Positions 8,966 to 17,732 of a DNA stretch of 48,566 nucleotides are shown in pieces. Numbering within the stretch: the first letter of the stretch is position 1; each line of letters begins with the position of its first letter. Source of the stretch: Firmicutes bacterium UBA5493 (GTDB lineage Bacteria > Bacillota > Limnochordia > Darwinibacteriales > Darwinibacteriaceae); assembly GCA_002424045.1 (NCBI GenBank), contig DIPH01000013.1:1-48566 (forward strand), read 5' to 3'. The notes beneath the pieces are model-generated. The model was not told the origin of the DNA, ran no database searches, and was given only the letters and a program-made list of their open reading frames with translations. Made by a program: the position numbers and the translations under genes.

Positions 8966-9291
8966 CGAAAACCAACGGTTCTTGAAGTTGTGCTCCCTTT
9001 TATCTCCACGATGCCAGTTTCTTAGGAATTGGTCTCTTACTCTTCACTAGGAAAGGAAGGATCCCTCACCCTAGAGATTTACGTTTTCAGTCATTTTCAA
9101 CCACTACAATTGGCGGTTTCTTCCATGTAGACTGTGGATTTACCGACGATATACGTAAGAAAGCCGGGGATCCAAAGGTTGGATCACCCGGTGAACCATG
9201 ATAGCACCAAAAACTCTACCTTGTCTGAAGGAATAGCCCCCATCATGGGTGAAGTGTAGTGTTGCAGAATCCACGGAAGGGAGAGATTACT
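8966..9291. other. Divergent intergenic region between hydC and the TPR gene
   Basis: About 330 bases with no supported gene. It holds the upstream part of the hyd control region and, at 9275-9285, the GGAAGGGAGAG ribosome binding site of the TPR gene. I saw no terminator and no clear second promoter. Confidence 0.5.
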
Positions 9292-10014
9292 TTGCTGAAA
9301 CGAATATTGTGCCCTGTAATTCTCATGTTCGCTCTGGTCTTGTCTTTGTGTGTCCAGGCATATGCTGCTGATTTTGAGGCCATTGAGGAGCTCATTCACA
9401 CAAAGGAAGTAAGCAAAATCCAAGAGGCCATTGATCGCTTGGAGACACATCTGGAGGGTAAACCCGAAGATGGTGATGCGCTGTGGCTCATTGCTAAAGC
9501 TTACCTTTACCTAGGCGATCGCCTAGATGATCACAAAGAAGAAACGTTCGAAACGGGAAAAGCCTATGCCGAATCTGCGGTGGAGTTTCTACCCACTTCA
9601 CCCCATCCCTACTTTTGGCAGGCCTCCCTCACTGGTCGTATTGGCCAGACTAGGGGCATCCTCAGCAGTCTATTCATGGTACGCCCCATGAAAGATGCTC
9701 TTGATCAGGCCTTAGAATTGGACGAAGACTACGCGGATGCTCACTGGGCGTTGAGTCAACTCTACCACCAGGCACCAGGGTTTCCCCTGAGCATTGGCAA
9801 CAAGAAGTTAGCTCTGCAGCATGCAGAAAGGGCAGTTGAACTGGATCCGAAAAACCTAGACTATCAAATCCAGTTGGCGGTGGCCCTAGAGTATAATGGG
9901 CGGAAAGGCGAGGCTATCTTGATATTAGAAGACCTTTTGGCCAACCCCGCCCTCAGGCAGGAGCCCGAACTCAAAACCCAGGTGGCCGAACACTACGCAG
10001 ACTTTACAAAGTAG
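9292..10014 (+). CDS. Exported TPR-repeat protein
   Basis: About 240 residues. A signal peptide (LKR, hydrophobic core, cleavage near QAYA-ADF) is followed by tetratricopeptide-like helices: GDALWLIAKAYLYLGD, then DALDQALELDEDYADAHWALSQLY, then AERAVELDPKNLDYQIQLA and ILEDLLANP. TPR proteins mediate protein-protein contacts; this one should act outside the cytoplasmic membrane. The TTG at 9292 is chosen over an in-frame GTG at 9259 because GGAAGGGAGAG sits just before it and the signal peptide begins there. It is convergent with the DUF4097 gene, with only 2 bases between stops. Specific role unknown. Confidence 0.8.
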   Translation: MLKRILCPVILMFALVLSLCVQAYAADFEAIEELIHTKEVSKIQEAIDRLETHLEGKPEDGDALWLIAKAYLYLGDRLDDHKEETFETGKAYAESAVEFLPTSPHPYFWQASLTGRIGQTRGILSSLFMVRPMKDALDQALELDEDYADAHWALSQLYHQAPGFPLSIGNKKLALQHAERAVELDPKNLDYQIQLAVALEYNGRKGEAILILEDLLANPALRQEPELKTQVAEHYADFTK

Positions 10015-10016
10015 GA

Positions 10017-10781
10017 TCAATAACCAAGGACCTCGATCGTCCCATTAGATGTAGAAATCTTTACTGAGGGGCTAGAACTGCGCTGGATTTCAACTTGCTT
10101 GCTCCCCTCCATGTGATCGTTACCTACGCGAAACTCTACGCCGCCATTGGAGGTTGCTACCTGAAAAGACCCAGGAGTGTCATGGGGTACCCGCAACTGG
10201 ATGGATCCGTTCGTAGACTGAAATGTATAGCTACCGTCCTCGGGAAACTCGACTTGACCACTGATACCCCCGTTAGACGTCCGTACACTGCTAGACCCCT
10301 GAAAAATGAACTTGCCCAAATCAACTCGACCATTGGAGGTTGTAATCTGCACTTCTCCACTCCCGGATTGCAGCACGACCCGTCCATTTGCGGTTTTTAG
10401 GTGTAGTTTGCCGTTGAAGGGTACATCCACTGTAATACTTCCATTGGATGTGCGAGCTTGAAAGTCCCCGATCTGCTCCGGTGAGGCATAGACTGTAAAG
10501 CAGACTTGGACACTGAAGAGCCCAAAAGACCGACGAGGATTAACAGCCCTGAGCACCAGCTTCCCCTGGGAACTGGTGCTTTCAACGTTGAGGTCCTCCA
10601 AAACTTCATCGAGCACGCCTGCATTAAGACCTCGCACCTCTTTTTCAACCACAATGCGGGCTCCCTCTTCATCAACGGGCACCCACTGGACAGACCCATT
10701 GAACCCATGGAGCTCAAGGGCATTGATCTCTGAACTCACGGGAAATTCCTCCCGTTTACCTACTCTGGAAAACAAACCCAT
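10017..10781 (-). CDS. DUF4097 (DUF4098) family beta-helix-like protein
   Basis: About 254 residues made of repeated short beta strands with the recurring phrase TSNG or STNG (TSNGSITVD, TSNGRVDL, TSNGGISG, STNGSIQL, TSNGGVEF, TSNGTIEV), the hallmark of the DUF4097 right-handed-helix-like fold. There is no signal peptide. DUF4097 proteins often sit with membrane or anti-sigma proteins, but no such partner is next to it here. The start at 10781 follows AAGGGAG; an in-frame ATG eight codons upstream is weaker. Confidence 0.85.
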   Translation of the reverse strand: MGLFSRVGKREEFPVSSEINALELHGFNGSVQWVPVDEEGARIVVEKEVRGLNAGVLDEVLEDLNVESTSSQGKLVLRAVNPRRSFGLFSVQVCFTVYASPEQIGDFQARTSNGSITVDVPFNGKLHLKTANGRVVLQSGSGEVQITTSNGRVDLGKFIFQGSSSVRTSNGGISGQVEFPEDGSYTFQSTNGSIQLRVPHDTPGSFQVATSNGGVEFRVGNDHMEGSKQVEIQRSSSPSVKISTSNGTIEVLGY

Positions 10782-10908
10782 TTGTCCCACTCCCTTCCAT
10801 TTCATGACTTAAATATACCATCTAGGTCATGGGCCAACTAGAGGCTAGGATTGGAGGTGTTCTCAGACCTAAGACCGATTTTCTCTTGTAAATAGGTTCC
10901 CAGTTTCT

Positions 10909-11436
10909 CTATGCTTGGTTATAGCCATTCCAACTAACAAGCTCATCAAGTTCTTTTCTCTTCTTCACAGGCGGCGTACCATCTAAAGGATACCCTAAGG
11001 GAAGCAAGGCAATGGCTTCGAGATGTTCTGGCAATTCCAGAACGTGATGGACATGGGCTGCATCAAAGGCGCAGACCCAACAGGTTCCTAACCCCAGTTC
11101 CACCGCGGCCAAAGTCATATGGTCTACTGCTATAGCCACATCCACATCGGTATGATCCTTGCCATCCCGCCGCTTCCAGGAGGCATTATGATCGCCCAGG
11201 GCCACAATAACAACCGGTGCCTTCGCAAACCACTCCCTGGAGTAGCCTTCGGAAATCTTGGCCCTGAGGGCTTCATCGGTGACTACGACAAAGTGGCAGG
11301 GCTGATAATTCACTGCACTCGGTGCTAGTCTAGCCGCTTCTAGAAGCTTTAGAATCTTCTCTTTTTCCACCGGTTTTTCGCTGAACTTGCGCAGAGAATA
11401 CCGCTGGGCTGCTAAATCCAAAAACGTCATAGGCAT
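10909..11436 (-). CDS. Nitroreductase family FMN-dependent oxidoreductase
   Basis: This 175-residue short nitroreductase begins with the FMN-binding signature RYSLRKFSEKPVEKEKIL and continues with LEAARLAPSAVNYQPCHFVVV, a central VDHMTLAAVELGLGTCWV helix and LLPLGYP near the end. Family members reduce nitro compounds, quinones or flavins with NAD(P)H as homodimers. The gene lies 23 bases after the FlaG-like gene on the same strand, so it may share its transcript. The substrate is unknown. Confidence 0.9.
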   Translation of the reverse strand: MPMTFLDLAAQRYSLRKFSEKPVEKEKILKLLEAARLAPSAVNYQPCHFVVVTDEALRAKISEGYSREWFAKAPVVIVALGDHNASWKRRDGKDHTDVDVAIAVDHMTLAAVELGLGTCWVCAFDAAHVHHVLELPEHLEAIALLPLGYPLDGTPPVKKRKELDELVSWNGYNQA

Positions 11437-11459
11437 GGTCCCTTCTTTCTCCGTCTCAT

Positions 11460-11753
11460 CTACGCCTTTTTGTCCACATGTAATCCCATCAAGCGCTTGA
11501 CACGGATTTTGTGATCGACCTGGGTTGCGGATGGTAGGTGCTTCACCGTTTTGCCCGTTCTCGTGTCGATCAGGTAGGCTACATTCTCCCCTAGCTCTTT
11601 ATTATATTGGAAGCTGAGGCGATGATGCCCTTTGCTACCCTTGAAGTTGACATCATCCACATGATCCACTTGTTTAAGGGCAAGTTTTGGCCAACGGCCC
11701 TCGAGAAGCTCCGCTGTCTCGGGCTGGATATGAATGCGATTTGGTATCTTCAT
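11460..11753 (-). CDS. FlaG-like flagellar protein
   Basis: 97 residues. The C-terminal half follows the FlaG pattern: LSFQYNKELGENVAYLIDTRTGKTV, then an LPS segment and RLMGLHVDKKA, matching the family shape of a strand pair with IDxxTGxVI, a PP/LP turn and a GLLVDEKA tail. FlaG is associated with flagellar filament and hook-cap functions. The strong ribosome binding site GGAGGTGG precedes the ATG. No other flagellar structural gene is nearby, so the assignment rests on the protein alone; the csrA-MCP operon 7 kb away fits a motile cell. Confidence 0.55.
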   Translation of the reverse strand: MKIPNRIHIQPETAELLEGRWPKLALKQVDHVDDVNFKGSKGHHRLSFQYNKELGENVAYLIDTRTGKTVKHLPSATQVDHKIRVKRLMGLHVDKKA

Positions 11754-11860
11754 GCTTCCACCTCCAAACTCCTACTATGAGTATCGGCACGATCTTAGTA
11801 TTCTATAGGTTTTTTCCTTAACAGACTTAAGATTTACCACCTTCATGACCCTCTCGACCG

Positions 11861-12619
11861 CTACGGAACGTAGATCATTGTCTTGGTCATGCCTCCATCA
11901 ATGATGAGATTGGTCCCATTGATGAAACGATTGTCAGGATGGGTCAAAAACAGACAGGCGTTAGCGATATCGCCCACCTGGCCCACTCTCCCAGACCAAT
12001 GCTGCACATGATCGATATCCCGGAGATTCTCCCAGGGACCGGTTTCGATCCAGCCAGGACTGATGGAGTTCACCTGAACCCCGTCATGGGCTAAGGAAGC
12101 AGCTAGAGCATGGGTCAAGGCGATGATACCCCCTTTGGATGCAGCATAGGCTTCGGAGTTTTCTTCGGACTGAAAGGCTCGGGTCGAAGCGATGTTCACA
12201 ATGGAACCTTCATTTTGCCGCCGCATGATTTTCGCCGCCTCCCGGGTGCAGAGAAAGACGCTACGCAAATTGGTGTTGATGATCTCATCCCACATCTCCA
12301 CCGTTATCTCGTAGGGAGATCCAAAACTCGATATTCCAGCGTTATTGATCAGAACATCCACGGTGCCAAAACGTTCTTGTACGGTTTTCATAAGAGCAAT
12401 AATCTGCTCAGGGTCCCGTACATCCGTGGGAACGAAAAGCGCCTTGGCCCCCTGTTTAGTGATGATTCGCTCCGCGCTGGATCCAAGGTCCTCCTTAAGC
12501 TCTGCAAGGACCACTTGAGCCCCCCTAGCGGCATAGGCCTGGGCTACTCCTTGACCGATTCCACGGCCGGCACCTGTCACAATAACAACCTTGCCTTCGT
12601 ATGCTCGAGGGTTAATCAT
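11861..12619 (-). CDS. Short-chain dehydrogenase/reductase (SDR) family oxidoreductase
   Basis: 252 residues of a classical SDR: cofactor motif TGAGRGIGQG (about 16-25), NNAG near 90, catalytic Ser about 144 with YAASK (Tyr about 157, Lys about 161), and a C-terminal INGTNLIIDGGMTK. An acidic residue after the second strand (ELKED) suggests NAD(H) preference. It begins 3 bases after the glutaminyl cyclase gene ends, with GAGGAGGTAGGG in front, so the two form an operon. The substrate (sugar, alcohol or keto-acid) cannot be told. Confidence 0.92.
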   Translation of the reverse strand: MINPRAYEGKVVIVTGAGRGIGQGVAQAYAARGAQVVLAELKEDLGSSAERIITKQGAKALFVPTDVRDPEQIIALMKTVQERFGTVDVLINNAGISSFGSPYEITVEMWDEIINTNLRSVFLCTREAAKIMRRQNEGSIVNIASTRAFQSEENSEAYAASKGGIIALTHALAASLAHDGVQVNSISPGWIETGPWENLRDIDHVQHWSGRVGQVGDIANACLFLTHPDNRFINGTNLIIDGGMTKTMIYVP

Positions 12620-12622
12620 ACC

Positions 12623-13408
12623 CTACCTCCTCGGTTCAAGATAAATCTCGTAGATATGTCTCCAGAGCTTTCCGGTGATAAACAAGCGATCATTTTCCCG
12701 ATCGTAGGCAATCCCATTCAAAACATCGACGTCGCTGTTTTCTGCCCTTTCCTGGACATACAAATCACTCAAATCGATCCAACCTAAAACCGCTCCCGTT
12801 TGGGCATCAATGCGGCAGATGCGATGATCAAACCATACATTAGCGAAGATCTCTCCATGGATGAATTCCAACTCATTGAGGTTCTGAATTGGTCCCTCCT
12901 CCCCATATACCTCCTGCTGTTTGATGAGCTCATAGGACTCTGGATCTAGATAGGTGAGCTTACTTGAGCCATCGCTCATAATCAAATACTCCCCATCTGT
13001 GGTGAGACCCCATCCTTCACCATCATAATGAAATGCATCAATCCTCTCCAGGTGGGTCAAATCATAGACAAATGCCCGCCCTTCTTTCCAGGTTAACTGA
13101 ACGATTCTCTCGCCTATAATCGTGATTCCTTCACCGAAGAATTCTCCTTCTAAATCCACGTGTTCTAAGACAACGCCATCCTTTAAACGCACCTTGCGCA
13201 AAGATGACCTGCCATAAAGGCCGGTTCCCTCATACAAGAACCCGTCATGAAAAACCAAACCTTGGGTGAACGCCATGGGATCGTGAGGATAGCGATCAAT
13301 TATCACAAAGGAATGCACGTTCTCCGCAGCATACAATGGAAATGGAACTAGCACAGATGTGAAGAGCAGCAAAAGGGCAAAATGTAGGCCCCGGCTCCGT
13401 TTGATCAT
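12623..13408 (-). CDS. Glutaminyl-peptide cyclotransferase family protein (exported)
   Basis: About 261 residues. A signal peptide (IKRSRGLHFALLLLF, cleavage near LYA-AEN) leads into the glutamine cyclotransferase five-bladed propeller, with the diagnostic FTQGLVFHDGFLYEGTGLYG. The family converts N-terminal glutamine to pyroglutamate. Downstream blocks (WGLTTDGEYLIMSDGS, LNELEFIHGEIFANVW, LNGIAYDRENDRLFITGK) also match. The ATG at 13408 has AAAGGGGG six bases before it. It is operonic with the SDR gene, although no shared pathway is obvious. Confidence 0.9.
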   Translation of the reverse strand: MIKRSRGLHFALLLLFTSVLVPFPLYAAENVHSFVIIDRYPHDPMAFTQGLVFHDGFLYEGTGLYGRSSLRKVRLKDGVVLEHVDLEGEFFGEGITIIGERIVQLTWKEGRAFVYDLTHLERIDAFHYDGEGWGLTTDGEYLIMSDGSSKLTYLDPESYELIKQQEVYGEEGPIQNLNELEFIHGEIFANVWFDHRICRIDAQTGAVLGWIDLSDLYVQERAENSDVDVLNGIAYDRENDRLFITGKLWRHIYEIYLEPRR

Positions 13409-13503
13409 AGGCAACCCCCTTTTCAGGTTTCTTACCTTTCTATTCTTCCGTGGGGCAAAAGATCCTCCTTGGACAGATATGTCTGTCCCCTTCCACTTAG
13501 CCC

Positions 13504-13653
13504 TTGACTCTAATTCAAGGAATCTTGGACCAACCAGAAATTCATCAAGCCGACGTCAAGAACTTGGAGCTTGAGTACGAGCTGGTAGACGGCACAGATC
13601 CCACAATTGAGCTGGAAGTGGACAACGATCGGGACGATGATGACGATGACTAA
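13504..13653 (+). pseudogene. Short acidic reading frame, probably the tail of a lost gene
   Basis: A 49-codon frame from a TTG ends in a strikingly acidic tail (EVDNDRDDDDDD) and is directly followed by a good terminator. The middle reads as alternating beta-strand sequence (LELEYELVDGTDPTIELEVD). There is no ribosome binding site before the TTG and a stop lies two codons upstream, so I read it as the preserved 3' end of a truncated gene. Function unknown. Confidence 0.35.
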
Positions 13654-13666
13654 GGTGAAGCACAAA

Positions 13667-13690
13667 CCCCCACTTTCGTGGGGGCCTTTT
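13667..13690 (+). terminator. Rho-independent terminator
   Basis: A 7-bp GC-rich stem (CCCCCAC / GTGGGGG), loop TTTC, then CCTTTT. It sits 13 bases after the acidic frame and abuts the 3' end of hepT on the other strand, where it could also stop transcription. Confidence 0.7.
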
Positions 13691-14017
13691 CAATGGTTCA
13701 AAACATCGTTAACTTTGACCATATACTGGTTATACATGTCGATCATCACATCGATGCTTTCGTAGACTACCTTGCCATCGATTTCCTCGTACTCATGAAC
13801 CAAACGGTTTCTTAGGCCCGTGGACGGAGCTATGGCTAGTGCAAACTGAATTTCAAGAACATCACACTCTGACAAATCAATGAATGAATTGAAGTAATCG
13901 CTAGCTGGTGGTTTTTTATAATGGGTGAGCAGGTTTCAAAGCGTGTAGTTCAGTTATATACTGATGCATGCGTATGAGCTTATCAACAACTACACCTAAG
14001 TCCGCCACGCAAATCAC
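13690..14017 (-). pseudogene. hepT: hepT-like toxin gene inactivated by internal deletion and frameshift
   Basis: The reading starts at a GTG overlapping the mntA stop (GTGA) and gives a HepT-like N-terminal helix (VVVDKLIRMHQYITELHAL), then stops after 33 codons. In another frame, starting around 13920, the sequence resumes with KPPASDYFNSFIDLSECDVL and the HepT RNase motif R-x4-H-x-Y (RNRLVHEY), continuing to 13690. The intervening part of the family (roughly 30-40 residues, the second and third helices) is missing. The catalytic motif survives but cannot be translated as part of a full protein from the normal start; a TTG at 13875 could give a 61-residue fragment. The intact partner mntA lies immediately upstream. 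Confidence 0.75.
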
Positions 14018-14409
14018 TCTCCTGTCTCCCTAATCAGACTGTTAAGATATTCCTTCCGCAGCTGTCTTAAAAACTTTGTATCTGCATATCGGGCCGAAGC
14101 TTTGAGCTTAAACTTGAGGTAGCTGTCTTCCTCTTCATAAAGCACACGACTGTTGCTGGCCACTTCATATGACAAGAGAGGATTGGCGCGAGATAGATCC
14201 ACTAAATCTATTCCATCCCGTTTAAACAGGACCACAAGATCGCCCAGAAGACCTAGCTGCTCGCGGACATCAAGGGGGCTTCGCGACACATACCCAACAT
14301 CGATGTCACTTCTATCCGTAAATCGCTCCGTCTTGTAAGAACCGAACGTGACCAGCAAAACAAGGTCATAATCTTGAACGATCTGTCTTACGCTTTGCTC
14401 AAACGACAT
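14014..14409 (-). CDS. mntA: MntA-type nucleotidyltransferase antitoxin
   Basis: 131 residues with the minimal nucleotidyltransferase signature GS-x10-DxD (GSYKTERFTDRSDID) and a third acidic residue in GIDLVDL. In characterised MntA-HepT pairs (type VII toxin-antitoxin) this enzyme adds AMP to the HepT RNase near its RX4HXY site and silences it. The ATG at 14409 is preceded by AGAGAGG. The motif residues look intact, while the downstream toxin gene is broken, so this is now an orphan antitoxin. Confidence 0.82.
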   Translation of the reverse strand: MSFEQSVRQIVQDYDLVLLVTFGSYKTERFTDRSDIDVGYVSRSPLDVREQLGLLGDLVVLFKRDGIDLVDLSRANPLLSYEVASNSRVLYEEEDSYLKFKLKASARYADTKFLRQLRKEYLNSLIRETGE

Positions 14410-14512
14410 TGGTGGCACCTCTCTTCTACTTCCTTAATTAGGTGCTTGGTAGCGTATTCCTGCCAAATAACACCCCACTTTCAGTATACGTGTACGGAGG
14501 GTGGGACGAGAA

Positions 14513-15718
14513 TCACAGATAGTCTGAGATGTAGGGTTTTTTGCGGATCAGGACATCATCAAGGAGCTCGATTGTCTCCTCGCTCGCTACAATCCGATCT
14601 AGGGCTACTAAGTCCGGTGCCCGCTTGTAACCAAGGAGGAGTGTCGTTAAGGTTCCAATGGACATACTCGCCTTATACGTTGATGGCCTTGTTATAAGTC
14701 TCCCCGCACCATCTTGAAGCTCCACCGTATAGGTTCTATTGTTCCACTCCAGAAACGGATCAGTGATATTTAGTGTTAGGGCAACTCCACTAGCATCTGC
14801 TTCAAAACGATATTGTTTGATGAACTCTTCAAAATCTACGATCCGTCCCATAATGTAGGGACGAATGGTCTCCTTGATATCACTGTCCGTCAAAGCAAAG
14901 GCAATGGGCTCACCGGAGTAATTGTTGGCTCGAACTTCGTCGATCATGGACTCATGGGCTATAATGTAGCGAAGGAGGCCTTTCTTGGCCTCAGTGTTGA
15001 GATAGACCAATTCCTTCACATACATGATATCGTCATCAATGCGGTACACCATGTATCCAAGTGGCGTGTTATCGGCCGCATAATAGATGGCTACCGTGGT
15101 GTCATAGACATCCCAGCGCCAATACTCATCCCAAGCCAGGTCATTGCGGAACAGGCAGCCATGTGTCTTCTTGGCAAACTTACTATGGAGGGCCAATAAG
15201 TCTGAACTATCCTCAGGCACCCTGCGCACGTAACCTGGAACATCTTCATCCACCAACATATGGGGATCACTGATACTCCAAGTCATTTTGTCCGAGATTA
15301 TCTCCCAGCCCCGATGCCGATAAAGTGGGATCGAATAGGGATACAAGATAGCCAGTGTTTGGCCCTTGGCTCGCATTTCGGTTAGGCTTTCCTTCATGAG
15401 CCTGGACATGAGACCCAGACCAGAATATTCAGGATAGGTGGCTACACTGGTTACAAAACCGATGGGAAAGATCCTGGAGTGAATGTTCATGTCTAAAGGA
15501 TACACCGCAAATTGCGATACTAGCGCATCACCGTCAAAGCACCCTAAGACATGCTCATGCTCTAGCACCGGGAACTTCGATTGCCGAATGTCATCATTCT
15601 CCCAACCATAGTTAAGCAGTGTCTTTTCTGTCACTTGAAAGGCATAACGTAAAAGTTCATTGTACTGATCCAGATCATCGATGGACAGTCTCCTGATATC
15701 ATACTCATGGTTTCTCAT
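14513..15718 (-). CDS. Eis-like GNAT N-acetyltransferase
   Basis: 401 residues with the Eis-family layout: an N-terminal GNAT domain containing FVTSVATYPEYSGLGLMSRLM (acetyl-CoA binding, V/I-x-T-x-P-x-x-R/S-G), a second GNAT-like domain (about 190-290) and a C-terminal SCP2-like domain (about 300-400). The segment LYPYSIPLYRHRGWEI is typical of the family. Members acetylate amines such as aminoglycosides or lysine side chains; the native substrate here is not predictable. ATG 15718 follows GAGGGTGG; a start 10 codons upstream is possible. Confidence 0.85.
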   Translation of the reverse strand: MRNHEYDIRRLSIDDLDQYNELLRYAFQVTEKTLLNYGWENDDIRQSKFPVLEHEHVLGCFDGDALVSQFAVYPLDMNIHSRIFPIGFVTSVATYPEYSGLGLMSRLMKESLTEMRAKGQTLAILYPYSIPLYRHRGWEIISDKMTWSISDPHMLVDEDVPGYVRRVPEDSSDLLALHSKFAKKTHGCLFRNDLAWDEYWRWDVYDTTVAIYYAADNTPLGYMVYRIDDDIMYVKELVYLNTEAKKGLLRYIIAHESMIDEVRANNYSGEPIAFALTDSDIKETIRPYIMGRIVDFEEFIKQYRFEADASGVALTLNITDPFLEWNNRTYTVELQDGAGRLITRPSTYKASMSIGTLTTLLLGYKRAPDLVALDRIVASEETIELLDDVLIRKKPYISDYL

Positions 15719-15810
15719 AGTTCCCACCCTCAAAGGATAATGGTACATTTACTATTCCCCATTTGTAATCCGCAAACCTGCTGCTAAACGCCATGCGTGG
15801 CGCATAACGA

Positions 15811-15836
15811 TAAAACCCCAGCAAAACTGGGGTTTC
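15811..15836 (-). terminator. Rho-independent terminator of the csrA-MCP operon
   Basis: On the minus strand AAACCCCAG / CTGGGGTTT with a 5-base loop is followed by TTTTATC. It lies 25 bases after the MCP stop. Confidence 0.8.
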
Positions 15837-15860
15837 GATTCTTACGTTCAGTTATGCGTA

Positions 15861-17717
15861 TTAGCTTTCTAGTTTAAAATGCCTGACTAGTTCCTGCAGT
15901 TTTGCGCCCATATCAGTTAAGTCTTGCGCAGAGTTGGATACTTGCTGTATAGAGGCGGCTTGTTCTTCGGTAGCGCTAGCTATTTCATGACCCCCGCTGT
16001 TCGTCTGTTCAATCACGGCAGAAATCTCCTGTACTTGCCCCACAATACCCTCCACTGCTCTGAGGATACTCCGCAAAATCTGACCGCTTTTGTCTACGCT
16101 GTCCATGGCATGAGTTGCCTGGTTAGTGCTATGATCCATACCACTTACGGTGGAGGAAATTCCGCCTTGAATCTGGTTAATCAGTGAGGTGATCTCTGAG
16201 GTAGCTGCAGATGACTGTTCCGCGAGTTTTCTCACCTCGTCAGCCACGACCGCGAAACCTCGACCATGTTCGCCAGCGCGGGCTGCCTCAATAGCAGCAT
16301 TTAAGGCCAATAGGTTTGTCTGGTCGGCAATAGCACTGATCACATCCACGATCTTGCCAACTTCATTAGAAAGAGTGCCGAGTTTTGTGACATCATCGCT
16401 CATATGCTGCGTATCATCACGTAACCCATTCATCTGCTTAACAATATCTTCGATGGCATCTTCACCCTGTAAAGCCTGCTTGGAGATATTGTCCGCCGTT
16501 TCCCCCATACTCTGGGCGCTCTCGTTCATCATATCTAGTGCACTAGAGAATTGATTTGTGGTACTTGCCACTTCTTCAATGGATGCACTCACTTCCTCGG
16601 AGGCAGCAGCCATTTGTTGACTGGTTCCAGCGAGCTCATTTGTGGCGTCTGCGACTAGACCTATGGCCTGTCTGAGATTCTCCACTGTCACATTCAACGC
16701 TGTGGCCACTTGACCTATTTCATCACTGGAGTGAACCTGCGATGTTTGGGTCAAATCGCCTTCAGCAAGGGCTTCAACTACTTGCTGTACCTGCTGCAAT
16801 GGTTTAGCGATCTGTCTGGCAATAATCACGGCTGCAACCACCCCTAACGCAACAAAGGCAATAGAAATCGCAATCAAGAAGGTCCTTAGTTGATATGCGG
16901 TTTCCAGTTCATCACTCTCTAAGGCTGCAACCCCGAGAATCCACCCAGTGGATGAAACAGGTGTCAAACCACTCATGCGAGCTGTGCCGTCTAGTTCGAA
17001 GCCTACAGCGCCCGTGTTACCGACTCCAAGTTCTCTTACTGCTCGCCCAGCATTGGCCAAATCACCTGAGAATATGTTAGCCTGATCTAAAACGCAGTTC
17101 CTATCGGGATGAGCGTAGAGAGTACCATCTGGGTGGAATATATAAGCCCAGCCATTTTTCCCATAACCTAAGGGAGCTGTAATTTCGCTTAACATCATGC
17201 CATCGCCTCTAGCAATCAATGCACCCACAACCTTGCCATTCTCTCTGATGGGAACGGCATACATGAGTACCAAAGAGTTGTTGACACGACTGACGATGAG
17301 GTCAGACACCACAGACTTACCTGCCATGGCTCCAATGATATAATCACGATCTCTTAAGTCGGCCGTTGAACCATCACTATAGCGAGCAAGTCCAGTGCTG
17401 TCCACAACAGCTAAGGCTAGGAACTGAGATAAGCGCTTCTCTTCTGAGCGAATCGTAGGCAACTGTTCTTCCCAGTTCATGCTTTTCATCTCTGGCCTTT
17501 CCGCAATTGCTTCTAGTAAGTTCAATTGTGACTCCAAGGTGCTATTCACATAGCGACTCGCCTCTTTCGCAACCAATGTCAGTGCTTGTTCAACCTCGGC
17601 CAAGACCGCGGAAGAACTCCTAGTATAAGCGAACAGGCCCAATCCTCCGCACATGACAAGTGCCAATAGACCGATGAATAATGATATCTTCGTCGCAATG
17701 CTTTTCATCTTAAACAT
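15861..17717 (-). CDS. Methyl-accepting chemotaxis protein with dCache sensor
   Basis: About 618 residues. One N-terminal membrane helix (about 10-30), an extracytoplasmic dCache_1 domain (about 35-270, DLRDRDYIIGAMAGKSV and GKNGWAYIFHPDGTLYAHPD), a second membrane helix (about 280-300), HAMP, and a signalling hairpin whose tip reads the conserved IADQTNLLALNAAIEAARAG. The ligand is a small extracellular molecule of unknown type. It is the last gene of the csrA-HD-GYP-cheW-MCP operon, 15 bases after cheW, suggesting it signals through that CheW. cheA, cheY, cheR and cheB are not in the window. Confidence 0.95.
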   Translation of the reverse strand: MFKMKSIATKISLFIGLLALVMCGGLGLFAYTRSSSAVLAEVEQALTLVAKEASRYVNSTLESQLNLLEAIAERPEMKSMNWEEQLPTIRSEEKRLSQFLALAVVDSTGLARYSDGSTADLRDRDYIIGAMAGKSVVSDLIVSRVNNSLVLMYAVPIRENGKVVGALIARGDGMMLSEITAPLGYGKNGWAYIFHPDGTLYAHPDRNCVLDQANIFSGDLANAGRAVRELGVGNTGAVGFELDGTARMSGLTPVSSTGWILGVAALESDELETAYQLRTFLIAISIAFVALGVVAAVIIARQIAKPLQQVQQVVEALAEGDLTQTSQVHSSDEIGQVATALNVTVENLRQAIGLVADATNELAGTSQQMAAASEEVSASIEEVASTTNQFSSALDMMNESAQSMGETADNISKQALQGEDAIEDIVKQMNGLRDDTQHMSDDVTKLGTLSNEVGKIVDVISAIADQTNLLALNAAIEAARAGEHGRGFAVVADEVRKLAEQSSAATSEITSLINQIQGGISSTVSGMDHSTNQATHAMDSVDKSGQILRSILRAVEGIVGQVQEISAVIEQTNSGGHEIASATEEQAASIQQVSNSAQDLTDMGAKLQELVRHFKLES

Positions 17718-17732
17718 CAAAGCGCCCCCTAT

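Noticed and set aside
12110..12787. 225-codon plus-strand open frame opposite the SDR gene
   Set aside because: It lies antisense to a clear SDR gene with intact motifs and has no ribosome binding site or recognisable domain.
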